This document shows positions 55,110 through 64,000 of a DNA stretch of 64,000 bases, one piece after another (position 1 is the stretch's first letter; each line of letters starts with the position of its first letter). Position numbers and translations under genes: made by a program. This DNA is from Lepidodermella squamata (Eukaryota > Gastrotricha). The stretch is taken from NCBI GenBank assembly GCA_047495785.1, contig JBLDXI010000017.1:620001-684000 (forward strand), given 5' to 3'. Under the pieces are notes generated by a model. That model worked only from the letters and a program-made list of their open reading frames with translations, had not been told where the DNA came from and did no database searches.

Positions 55110-57007
55110 AACTGAAGAGTGCGTGGAGTCAAATAAATCCTATGAAAAACTGGAAATGAACTTGGAGAATATCTAGGTCACCCATTTATTTCTTTTCAAA
55201 TTAAAATAAAAGCTCATGCGCACTAGCAAATATGAAAGACTGCTGTGCACTTTATAACATATCAACATGCAAACACACAAGTAAGTTGCTCTATTGAACT
55301 AACGAGACGAAAATTACTACGGTTCGAAAATCGAGCTGCAGTCTGTATCCAAAAACGAACAAATAATGGCGTGTATAGGATGAGTCTGGACTATATTTTA
55401 AACAAGCATTATTTATGAATGCTACAGCCTATACGAATTCCTGCCCTAGTTTTTTCTTCGTGCGTCTGCAAGCACGTGTTTGCAACAATAATTTATTATA
55501 TAAAGCGATCGTATTAAACTATGTACGCAGGTTTATTTCACTTAACACTCTACTACGCACGCCTTATTAAGTAATATACATCAATTTCGAGAAAAAATCT
55601 GGACGAGTAAATTCGTGGCTTGAATGAAAATCAAAAAGGGGATCCACTTCGAGGGAATTCCAGGTAGACTCAAGGCCTAACAGTTCAGCTGTGCCAAATT
55701 AGGAAATTGAACTGAATGTCTTACTTATGACAAATCTTTAGTATCTAAAAGGATTAATTATTCATCCATAACAGCTAACTACGCATTAGAAACTTTGAGC
55801 TTCTATCATCAAAGACATCCTCATCGATTGGTGGGATCTTCAATAACTATTGACGCAACGGGCATTAGATCGCCTTGGGTAGAAAAACGGGTTATTTTGA
55901 TCTCTAGAAGCAACATTTGAAGAATTTTTCAGGAAGACTGGCATAGGGATTAGGGATTAGTATTCTGCGCTCTGCGCGAAATTTTGTCCACCTTAATTCA
56001 CGCATTATTTGCATCTTAGCGTGGTCGGATTGTAAGACTGAAAGCGTGGCGAGGCTTAACGTCATCTAGCCAAGTGCAACATCACAAACTAGTAGATAGT
56101 GGTTACAGACATGTAACTCGTGGTTTTGCTTTGACACACTGCTTTTTACAATTAAATTCAGCATGTTTTCACGACGCGACGATATCATCCGACGGTATCA
56201 ATATTTTTGCAGTTTTAAGGTTCTAACGGTACACGCTCGGTGGCTCTATAAAGATGGGAAACAAGAACGCGATATCGCGCATCTGAAAGCAAAGAAAATG
56301 AGCCTGCGAGAAAACCCGCTGTGATGACCATCCATAAATTGGAAGCGAGGAGAAAAACAACAAATCGATAGAACTGGCGCATCTCCAGCTGTTCGTTTGA
56401 TGCATCCTATAAAATGTAATTACCATTTCGACATTCGACTGAATTTGGCAAAAGTTAGATCAAGTCAGGTCGATATCTCCCCGAAAGAACTGCGCACAAG
56501 TGACCGACATTCGGGTGCTGGATGCGAAAAAACGTAGCGGTAAAAAAATGATGAGCTGTGGCAACTGCATTGCTAATTAACGCAAATCGATTCTCCTATC
56601 GCTATTTGGCTAAGAAATTGTTTGCACACAAGTTTTAGACTTCTTGGCGTTATCTATTGTCCGGCATATTAAACGAATGAGTCTAATATTTTTGATGTTT
56701 GACGCCATACATCAAAATTCAGAACGGGATTGCAGAGAAGCGAAGTCGAATGAAGTCTTGAATTGTTTATGATCTACATACCCATCATTATTGATCGACG
56801 CAACACTTTAGGTAAATCGAAGTTTTATTCTTCAATAGCTCTTTTTACCGTGGAAAATAGCATAAAGACGAAAGTCATCAATGTATGTAGCGACATTGAG
56901 TTATATAGTGATGGCAATTTGTTCATACAGCTCAGTAAGTATTTGATCAAACAAAGGAAAGCGCGAAAAATGATGTCACCACTTCGAGATATATAAATCA
57001 GCTGATA
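55110..57007. other. Spacer between glycosyltransferase pairs 2 and 3
   Basis: About 1.9 kb, upstream of pair 2 and downstream of pair 3. A short minus-strand ORF near 56223-56426 has no glycosyltransferase motif. No other gene seen. Confidence 0.4.
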
Positions 57008-58184
57008 TCATGAGTCAACAGATCGACCATCACTTTTCAGAGGGCATGGTGGCACAACACGAGAATTTCCGACACCGAATGGCCGCAATTGATAAATTAG
57101 ATAATTCATAGCCAGCTAAATGAGAAAAATTTGTGATTTTTTATAAAATAATTTGAACTGGACTAACCATCTTTCCAGCAGACATGTAATGCAGTGAAAC
57201 CGCCTCATTTGAGCAGCATTCTTCGCCTTCGACATACGTTTTATCGTATCGCCAAATCCAATTTGTAGCCGAGGCGGTTCCTTTGTGTAGATGAGTCCAG
57301 GAAGAAAATACCAAGAATCTATTGCGCTTGAGTTCGTCCCGCGAATCCCGCGCTTCAATGCCGATGTTGTACAAACAGTAGCCTATGTAAGCATCTTCGT
57401 TTGCCTTCAATTTGGGCCCAGGACACTTTGTTTTGTCCGGATACGCTTCTTTAATTAGCCGGCTTAAGGTTTGCCGCGAAAACACCTGCGCAGATCCGCT
57501 GACGTAGTGCATATGGTACTTTGAGTTTACATTTCTCAGCGGTCTGCCGAAGTAATAGTCTTCCTCAGGATTCAGGTCTTTGAGGAAGTGACGAAGATTC
57601 TCAACAATTAGGAAGGTATCGTCGTCAGCTTTCACAAACCAATCATAGTCGTCTAGATAGTTGTCGTGAATTGACTGCCAAGCTGCGAACATTTTAAAGC
57701 TGACAAACTGCCGGCCAGTTTCGTTGTAGAAAGCTTCAGCGGGTAAATAGTCGTCTTGCAAGTCCGAGGCGAATAGTAACTTGTCGCACTTTCGGCCCCA
57801 GGTTTCCCGAACCCATATTGCACGTTCCTTATGCCTGGGACCTGTCGTTGAGCAGACGCAAAATATTTTCGGCCCAGGATTTTCCGGTGGTCTTGTATCC
57901 AACGAGCCCGTTGAAAATACTGAATCCGATGACTCGGTCACAGATTCCCCTAGGTCAGTTTGAATCGTCAGTTTCGCAACAGAGGCAACTTGTCGCCGAG
58001 TATTTTGATGCCGCAATTGCCACAGGGTTAGGAAGAACAGAATAGCGGACAAAAGTTTCACCAATTCGTAAGCACCATACAGCAAGGGATGTAGCCTGCC
58101 AAAGAAGTGTGACCGTTTCAGTTGAACAATTCGTTTCTTGATCGAGCGTTGGTCGCTCGTCGACTGCATTATCGAATTAGGCAT
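57008..58184 (-). CDS. C1GALT1-like beta-1,3-galactosyltransferase, pair 3 (catalytic)
   Basis: Minus-strand exons 58184-57168 and 57115-57008 join in phase 0 after AGKM, about 374 residues; donor GTTAGT, acceptor ctcatttag. Start MPNSIMQSTSDQRS. Anchor LVKLLSAILFFLTLWQLR, Ser-rich stem, then KIFCVCSTTGPRHKERAIW, VRETWGRKCDKLLFASD, WFVKADDDTFLIVENLRHF (DDD intact), YFGRPLRNV, VSGSAQVFSRQTLS, ANEDAYIGYCL, CCSNEAVSLHYMSAGK; exon 2 adds LAMNYLIYQLRPFG. Same intron place and phase as the other two catalytic paralogues. Follows the DxD-less gene 58421-59572 after 236 nt. Golgi UDP-Gal:GalNAc transferase inferred. Confidence 0.86.
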
Positions 58185-58420
58185 GGCTCAAAGTTAGAGC
58201 CAGGCTCTTTAACGATAACTGCCTTATTCAGCAATATTTCGTCATTTAACAATGATAGTTCTAAAAAAGTAAAGATAAGCATGGATAAATTCTTTCATTG
58301 TTGAGGAAGCTTCATTAAAAAGCGCCAATAATTCAAAAAAAATCCTTCTTAGTTTATGCCACTTGAGAATTCGCACTTTTGTTTAAGAAAGACGCAACAT
58401 ATCAGTTAATTTTGACATGC
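58185..58420 (-). promoter_or_regulatory. Operon-type intercistronic junction, pair 3
   Basis: 236 nt between stop and next ATG on the minus strand, with an acceptor-like atctttacttttttag about 80 nt before the ATG of the catalytic gene. Confidence 0.5.
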
Positions 58421-59572
58421 TCAGCTGATTTCAGACGATTGACTCATAGAATGTTGTTCAAAAGCGGCAAAAGTATCTATTTTAGGTGAGCCGTTGAAGA
58501 GATTCTTTTTAAGAGTCTCACTCGCCGGTAAAACGTGGTTAACAGTGACTCCAACAGGATGAAGTCGATAGAGGATGTATTCGAATGCTAGTGCAAATCC
58601 GTGGTGGCCACCAACGTCGAACGCGATAGCAGATTCTGAGCAGCATTGATCCATGCCGTCTTGAAGAGGCCGTTTACTTTTAGCCCAAACGTGCGTCTTG
58701 TTAGCAACTGCGCCTCGAATAGTTACATCCCACAAGTTAAAGAGTAAGACGAATCGATTCTTGCCTAAATTATCTCGGCTATCCTTTGGCCGGATGCCAG
58801 CTGTTTTGAAGCAATTACCGATAACGTCATGCTCGTTTTCGAAATGGTCAACGATTTTTGGCTCAAGGCAACCGACAAATGGTGGATGAGCGCTGAATCC
58901 ATACCTTACCAGCTTCTTCAGTGCGCCTTTCGAGAAAACGTAAGCTGTATGAAGAACGAAATCATCTTTCAGCTCGTATCCGAATAGCAACGAATCAGAT
59001 GCGTTGTGTTGGGCGAGGAAAATTCGCAGATTTTCCATGACGACGTAGCCATTTTCAGTCACCCTGAGCAGCCAATCGAAATCGTCCCGCATATTGTCGT
59101 AGACCCATTTGTAAACAGGCTTTGTTAACGAGTATGACAGTGTTATGTCGCCGGTTTTCTCGTTGATCGTTGCATTATATTCGTGGTCATCTTCGAAGCT
59201 TTCGTAGGCATTCATCCATCGATTACATCTCTTACCCCATGTTTCTCTAGGGTGTTCGTTGCATAATCTATCGGAATATCCGGCATGGCAGATGCATAGT
59301 ATCCGGATTTTTTCATGCATTAAGGAGGCGATGTTTGATAGGTCCTTTTTACTATCCTGCCGGGGTACGATTCGCTTCTCGCTATTCGCTGGAACCAAAT
59401 CGATAAGGGCTAGGGCGAAATTCGGGCGGTCGTCATAATCGGAGCCGAAATCAGGCGCGAAATAGGTGAGAATTCCTAGTAAGCAAATTGCCAAAGATAG
59501 CTTTGAGCAAGCCGATAATCGGTGGATTCCGCTCAAGGCGTGGCGGGAAATGCTGACAAACTTGTCGGCCAT
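58421..59572 (-). CDS. DxD-less C1GALT1-family protein (Cosmc-like), pair 3
   Basis: Intronless, 383 residues from ATG at 59572, just after an acceptor-like gtacttag. Anchor SKLSLAICLLGILTYFAPDF, then IRILCICHAGYSDRLC, WGKRCNRWMNAYESFE, YKWVYDNMRDDFDWLLR and RVTENGY in place of xDDDTY, the most degenerate of the four. VMENLRIFLAQ, LFGYELKDDFVLHTAYVFSK and CCSESAIAFDVGG, YRLHPVGVTVNHVLPASE follow. Several NxS/T sequons. Directly upstream of the pair 3 catalytic gene on the same strand. Non-catalytic partner role inferred. Confidence 0.84.
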   Translation of the reverse strand: MADKFVSISRHALSGIHRLSACSKLSLAICLLGILTYFAPDFGSDYDDRPNFALALIDLVPANSEKRIVPRQDSKKDLSNIASLMHEKIRILCICHAGYSDRLCNEHPRETWGKRCNRWMNAYESFEDDHEYNATINEKTGDITLSYSLTKPVYKWVYDNMRDDFDWLLRVTENGYVVMENLRIFLAQHNASDSLLFGYELKDDFVLHTAYVFSKGALKKLVRYGFSAHPPFVGCLEPKIVDHFENEHDVIGNCFKTAGIRPKDSRDNLGKNRFVLLFNLWDVTIRGAVANKTHVWAKSKRPLQDGMDQCCSESAIAFDVGGHHGFALAFEYILYRLHPVGVTVNHVLPASETLKKNLFNGSPKIDTFAAFEQHSMSQSSEIS

Positions 59573-62537
59573 TTTCTAAGTACTGTGGCCCAGAGACTTG
59601 CAGCTGAATGCAAACATATTTTAAGGCTAAAAACAAACATGAAAGAATTACAATTTTGTATGCAGCGTGGCCTCAAGGCCTTTTCATCACATATACACTA
59701 CGCACTACACACATGTCGTAGGCTACCGTCCGCATCGCCTAAGCTCACTTACGGAGTGTTTACCAGCCAAATCCGTGCTTGGACAAAAAAGTGTACGTAA
59801 ATGGGTTAGTTTTTTTGGACTTTTAAACCACGTGATGTGAAAGTTTGCTCACACCTTTTCAGTGGGCACAAGGTAAATATTTTTGCGTGACATTAAAGAG
59901 TGGTACAATGACAAAGTTCAAGTCGGACAAAATCTGCCTACTTCTACACCGATTTTAGGCAAAAGAAGAGAGATCCAATCCTTGAGACCACCACAATGTA
60001 ATGCAATGGAATCGGTTTTTTACAATTAGCTAATCACGTGCTTGGAGAAGGGTGTGACGCATTTTGCGAATGAATAAAAATCAATAGCCTAGTACCAGCC
60101 AGTTTTTTCCTCATGCGTGAATGATAAATGATGTGGTAGCCTACTGAAGAATCGGGAATCAATTTTTATTGCATTGTAACCAATCAGATATATTGATTCG
60201 GCGCATAGATAATAATTAAGTACAGTAAAGGTGAAGATTGTAGGACCAAGGGGTGGAAAATGTGACAATTCATTACAGGAAACTCCAGATCGGAAAAATT
60301 GCGATGGGATCGGATGAAAAAAATTAATTACAGCAAGTTGTTGTGTAAATAGCTTCCGAGCGGCGCAGAGCCTAAAATAATATCGGCGCGATGGTGCTTC
60401 AGAAAATGTGATTATCTCGCGTATCATTATTGCGGTCACTTGCGTGTTGGATGTGAGGCGGTCGGTCGGTCACTGCATGCGACGCACATAAATATTTCAG
60501 GCAAAAACAAACGAATTAATTCGGCACAAGGAAATATCGCTTATTTTTTATGCACTGTTATTAGCGTATAGGCGTCGATTCGGCCACTCTCCAGGCCATA
60601 CACATCTAGTGAATGAATATCGTATATTGATATATCGTGGAGATTACTTACTACTATCATGCTTTGGCACTACAGGGGCTCAGTTTTCGCAATAAATTCA
60701 TCGAAAAAATTAATCACATCCTGTGCGCGCATCACGGGAAAAATCCATATAATATTCTCGCCAATCAGGCAAAGTGTGCGTAGTAGTAGGAGTTGTAGTC
60801 AATACGAGATTGATTAAGAAACAAGCGCTTTTGGCTCACCAGGTGCGGACGCGAGAAATTGCCATTATCGTTTCATGGACGCTAGTGTTAACAAGCCAAT
60901 AGTTGCTGATTAAGTAAACACGGATGCACGCTTTCTTAAGGTAGCTTTATTCGCAATAATTGAAACATTATCCGCTATAATTCATGTTGAGTAGGATTTA
61001 TTGTGATGCCCGAAAAATCCCGAATGCTTTTCGCACCTTGCACGGTGCAATCATTCGAGCGTAAATAACAAATCAAGGGTAATTATGGGTGAAATGAAAA
61101 CATTTCAATTTTCATATAGCGGTTTAGTGCATGTTGTTCAATTTTTCTCGTCCCAGAAGAAATTAACGCCCCGCCCCACCTGTGCGCGATTGAGGACGTA
61201 TTTAGCAGCAATTGATTTCCGCAATAATTGAGCAATATCCTAGGCCGCAGAAAGCAAACATATAAGCGAAAAAAACAAGTTGTGCGAAATGCATTGCCAG
61301 GACGCATTGCTTGCGTTGAAGAGTGTGACACGCTGCATGTCTCATCGCCTGCTACCACGATTTAGAAAACGCGTCTTTTGTCAGCTCTTGAAAAGTTAAA
61401 CGCGCGCTCGCTATAAAAGCGATGATCCATCCATATACGGCGTATAACAAGAGGTTGTATATTCTGCTGATGATGATAATTCACCAACGCGCGTAACCAA
61501 CGCACAATACCTGTGTGTGTGTTAAAAATTTTGAAGAAGATGCGCGCGCATTTTCAAGAATTTTTACAAGCGCAAATTACTTGCGTAAACATACGCGCAT
61601 ATACATATATAGTAGACAGAGAGACACAGAGCAGTAGCGCTTCTGCTGCGCTTTAAATGAGCAGCTAGCCGGCGATAAACCCGTGCTTATACGCACTCGA
61701 TTATTTTCATGTACGTTGCAAGCAAGCAGAGGACAAGCAACGACGAGACACGTTAATCCTAACAAATTACCCTCTGTATGATAATCAAAATTTGCGACTG
61801 TGATAACATCGCGGCAACACTCTGTCTGGCATGCTAATGCCAAGCAATATTTCGGTATTTTGGTGCAATGCTTTTTTGTTTTTTTTCCTGCAGCAACGAG
61901 GCTTGTTCGCGGATGAAATATTGTCCATTTTTTTCTGCAATATCCTGTTGGCGTGCATTCACCAATAACTCAGATTGGTTTTGTTTACAGACAAACAGAA
62001 AAAAGTTGGCAAATAAACTCTCCAGCGCGGTGCATCTTCAAACCTTTCAACATGAAACAGCAAAAAATGCCCATCTCAAAGGATTGCTAGAAAACTAGAG
62101 CAAATTCAGGCATTTCACTCTGAAGTTTCCCTAGAAACTTTGTGATTCGCGTTTGATATGTGTGTAGCATTGTTCTGCGACTTTGGGATTCGGTTGCTCT
62201 AGAATACAAGTACAAATGATGGGAAGAAAGAATCCAGGTTCACGATAAAAAAGAAAAATTAGCCTCGGCGATTAGAAAAAGTGCCAGATTAATCGGTGAA
62301 ATGAATTCGATCTTCTAGCCGAGCGCAAAAAAATTCCTCCGTCGTGCAATGACGTGCCTACTAGCTGATATTTTGTATTTAATCTATCGTGGCTACATCT
62401 TAAAAAAAAAACAGGCAGAATACTGACTTGAGAATCCGAAGCCATCATAAAATGACTTCCCGTTCAGAACTTTTTTGTCGATAAATTCTCCTATACACTA
62501 AAGAGCCGACAGCCAGCTACCTCTCAATTAGTTTTCC
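59573..62537. other. Long spacer upstream of the Cys-loop channel gene
   Basis: About 3 kb without a supported coding segment. A TATAAAA at 61412-61418 lies in a GC-richer patch and might be a distal promoter, although no matching 5' exon could be shown. A short GT run (tgtgtgtgtg) is near 61511-61522. Confidence 0.4.
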
Positions 62538-63767
62538 ATGCCTAAGGTGAACGCCGTGATTTTCCTGTTAATAACCTGCTTCGCCAAGTGCGAAAATCAG
62601 CAGAGCAACCCAAGGGACTACCCGAACTCAACCTCAATCGAAAATCAGGCCTATTGCCGATATCAAAGTGACCGCCGTAGTGTCGATGTCGAGTTTTACG
62701 TCTCAGAAATGTTGGGAATAGAAGAGAAAACGGAGACGTTTAGTGTTACAGGATTTCTCAAGTTGCGATGGATGGACTCTTGCTCAGTTTACAAGACTAT
62801 TTCGGGGAACAAATTCCGGTCTACAAACGGTTACCTATCGATCACCCATCCTGAACAGCAACTAATCTGGAAACCAGTCATCTACCTCAAAAATTCAGCT
62901 GATAAAGTAAGACGCGTTTGATTTCAGCGGCTGAATGCTGATTCTATATTTCTTTCTAAGACTCCGAGAAGTTACGAAACAACTTATCTTGCTTTTACTA
63001 ATGGGCTAATGGAAAGCTGGTCCTTTGGTCAATGGTCAAGTCGATGCCCGTTCGATGACTCTAGAATTCCATTTGACACTCAAGAATGCTCGCTAATTTT
63101 TCGGATTGCCGATCCCTCTGATCTGGTTCAAATTGGAAGAATCTCTGTCTCACCTGACCTGCCGGACAGCTTTCAAATCATTGGAACCCAAAAGCGTTGG
63201 CTTTCGCCTCAGTTCGACTCTAATTCTGTAGCGGCCGAATCGTATTTACTTTGCAGGAAATCCGCGCAAAATGGAGCCAATCAGACTATGTGTTGGCATG
63301 AAGCCAAATTTTCTTTCAAGTTGCAGCGTAATTACGAGCCTTACATATTGACCGTTTTCATACCATGCTTCGGTCAAGTCATTATGCAGCTATCCACCCT
63401 AGCCATGCCGCCAAATTCTCCGTCTCGGCCTACTTACACCGTGATAGTCGCATTAATTTTCGCTATCTATGAAATCCATATTTGGCGAGAGGGTGAACTA
63501 GCTTTGGGTAGAATTCGCAACCCATTCGCTGCTTTCATAGCCCTGAGCATGGTTTTCTCGTTTACGATGACTTTTTATGTCCTGATGACTTATGGCTGCT
63601 CGACAAGTCGATTGTGCTCGGAGGAAGAGGCTTCTCTTGAAATGATGCATCACCTCAGACGGCGCCAGTACAACAGATGTCGAGTGGCTGATCTGTGCGC
63701 TTTTTTGATATTTTTCTGCCTCATTCTAGCCGCTTATGTTTATTGCTTCGTTTTGTTGCTGCGCTGA
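62538..63767 (+). CDS. Divergent Cys-loop ligand-gated ion channel subunit (2 exons)
   Basis: Exons 62538-62906 and 62961-63767 join in phase 0, about 391 residues. Signal peptide MPKVNAVIFLLITCFAKC. The ectodomain has VDVEFYVSEMLGIEEKTETF, FLKLRWMDSC, a segment with WKPVIYLKN, and a Cys-loop CPFDDSRIPFDTQEC (13 residues between cysteines). TM1 is ILTVFIPCFGQVIMQLSTLA, TM3 AAFIALSMVFSFTMTFYVL, TM4 DLCAFLIFFCLILAAYVYC. The M2 region reads RPTYTVIVALIFAIYEIHIW and lacks the usual polar pore pattern and selectivity-filter PAR or GE motif. The M3-M4 loop is short. Probably a pentameric receptor subunit; ion selectivity and ligand cannot be assigned. Confidence 0.82.
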
Positions 63768-64000
63768 AATTAGCTCTGTCTTCGAATTTCGAATTGTAGG
63801 CTGTAAGGTGTACATTATGGGCAAAGCAATAAGGCTGAGACCTGATATTAGAAACAGAGTAATAAAGAAAGCATTTACTAGAGGTAAAAAGTTTGTAATC
63901 ATCAATGATGTAAATTTAATGACCATCTCTTCTAACGAGGGGTCAGATGGAGCATGCATTATCATCATTACATCGAAGCGTATTTGACGACTTAGTTGAT
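63768..64000. other. 3' flank of channel gene; possible antisense exon
   Basis: A minus-strand ORF (63968-63726) has a hydrophobic stretch (FFITLFLISGLSLIALPIMY) and could be the last exon of a gene beyond the window, but it overlaps the channel's coding end and has no other support. Confidence 0.3.

Noticed and set aside
56223-56426. Short minus-strand ORF between glycosyltransferase pairs 2 and 3
   Set aside because: No GT31 motif and no match to the paralogues, so not a remnant of another copy.
63726-63968. Antisense hydrophobic ORF at the window end
   Set aside because: Overlaps the channel's coding end and has no further support inside the window.

Overview
This is a window of animal nuclear DNA: AT-rich intergenic sequence, split genes with short GT-AG introns and T-rich acceptors ending in ttttcag or tttag, and wholly metazoan gene families. 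Several features point to an ecdysozoan, most likely a nematode: short introns, small secreted double-Kunitz proteins, a Tyr-Gly-Gly-repeat secreted peptide, and pairs of same-strand genes about 90-240 nt apart with a splice acceptor in the gap, as expected for operons resolved by trans-splicing. A tardigrade or another trans-splicing invertebrate cannot be excluded. All gene models below are hand-spliced; most join in frame with matching exon phases, and exon ends are given in each entry.

Layout. (1) 1-13.4 kb: five paralogous plus-strand zinc-finger genes, each with one or two pairs of fingers (a C2H2 finger then a C2HC finger). Four of them show an N-terminal PxDLS-like motif of the kind that binds the CtBP corepressor. 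(2) 11.8-22.4 kb: six three-exon Ly6/three-finger genes with hydrophobic GPI-signal-like tails. One is nested antisense in a zinc-finger intron, and two form a fresh tandem duplication that includes about 500 bp of upstream DNA. (3) 23-30.2 kb: three minus-strand secreted double-Kunitz genes and, among them, an unrecognised Ser/Arg-rich gene whose third exon carries a 193-bp transposon with a perfect 8-bp target duplication. (4) 30.8-37.6 kb: two paralogous single-pass membrane proteins of unknown function, a class I GLUT-like sugar transporter, and a Gly/Tyr-rich secreted peptide gene nested in the first GLUT intron. (5) 39.5-41.6 kb: a pseudokinase fused to ankyrin repeats. (6) 43.3-45.4 kb: a four-EF-hand protein. 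(7) 45.4-59.6 kb: seven C1GALT1-family (GT31) glycosyltransferase-like genes, with a GABA-B-like receptor gene between the first and second. (8) 62.5-63.8 kb: a divergent Cys-loop ligand-gated channel.

The most striking system is region 7. Three times, a glycosyltransferase-like gene that has lost the metal-binding DxD motif lies directly upstream, on the same strand, of a paralogue that keeps DDD, with 90-236 nt and a splice-acceptor-like site between them. This resembles the vertebrate division of labour between core 1 galactosyltransferase (C1GALT1, catalytic) and its DxD-less chaperone paralogue Cosmc, but here each pair looks co-transcribed and the module is amplified. A fourth DxD-less copy stands alone.

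Other items of note are an in-frame TAA between TM5 and TM6 of the GABA-B-like receptor, the loss of catalytic residues in the ankyrin kinase, an interstitial 11-bp TTAGGGTTAGG array, and two families of short inverted-repeat elements.
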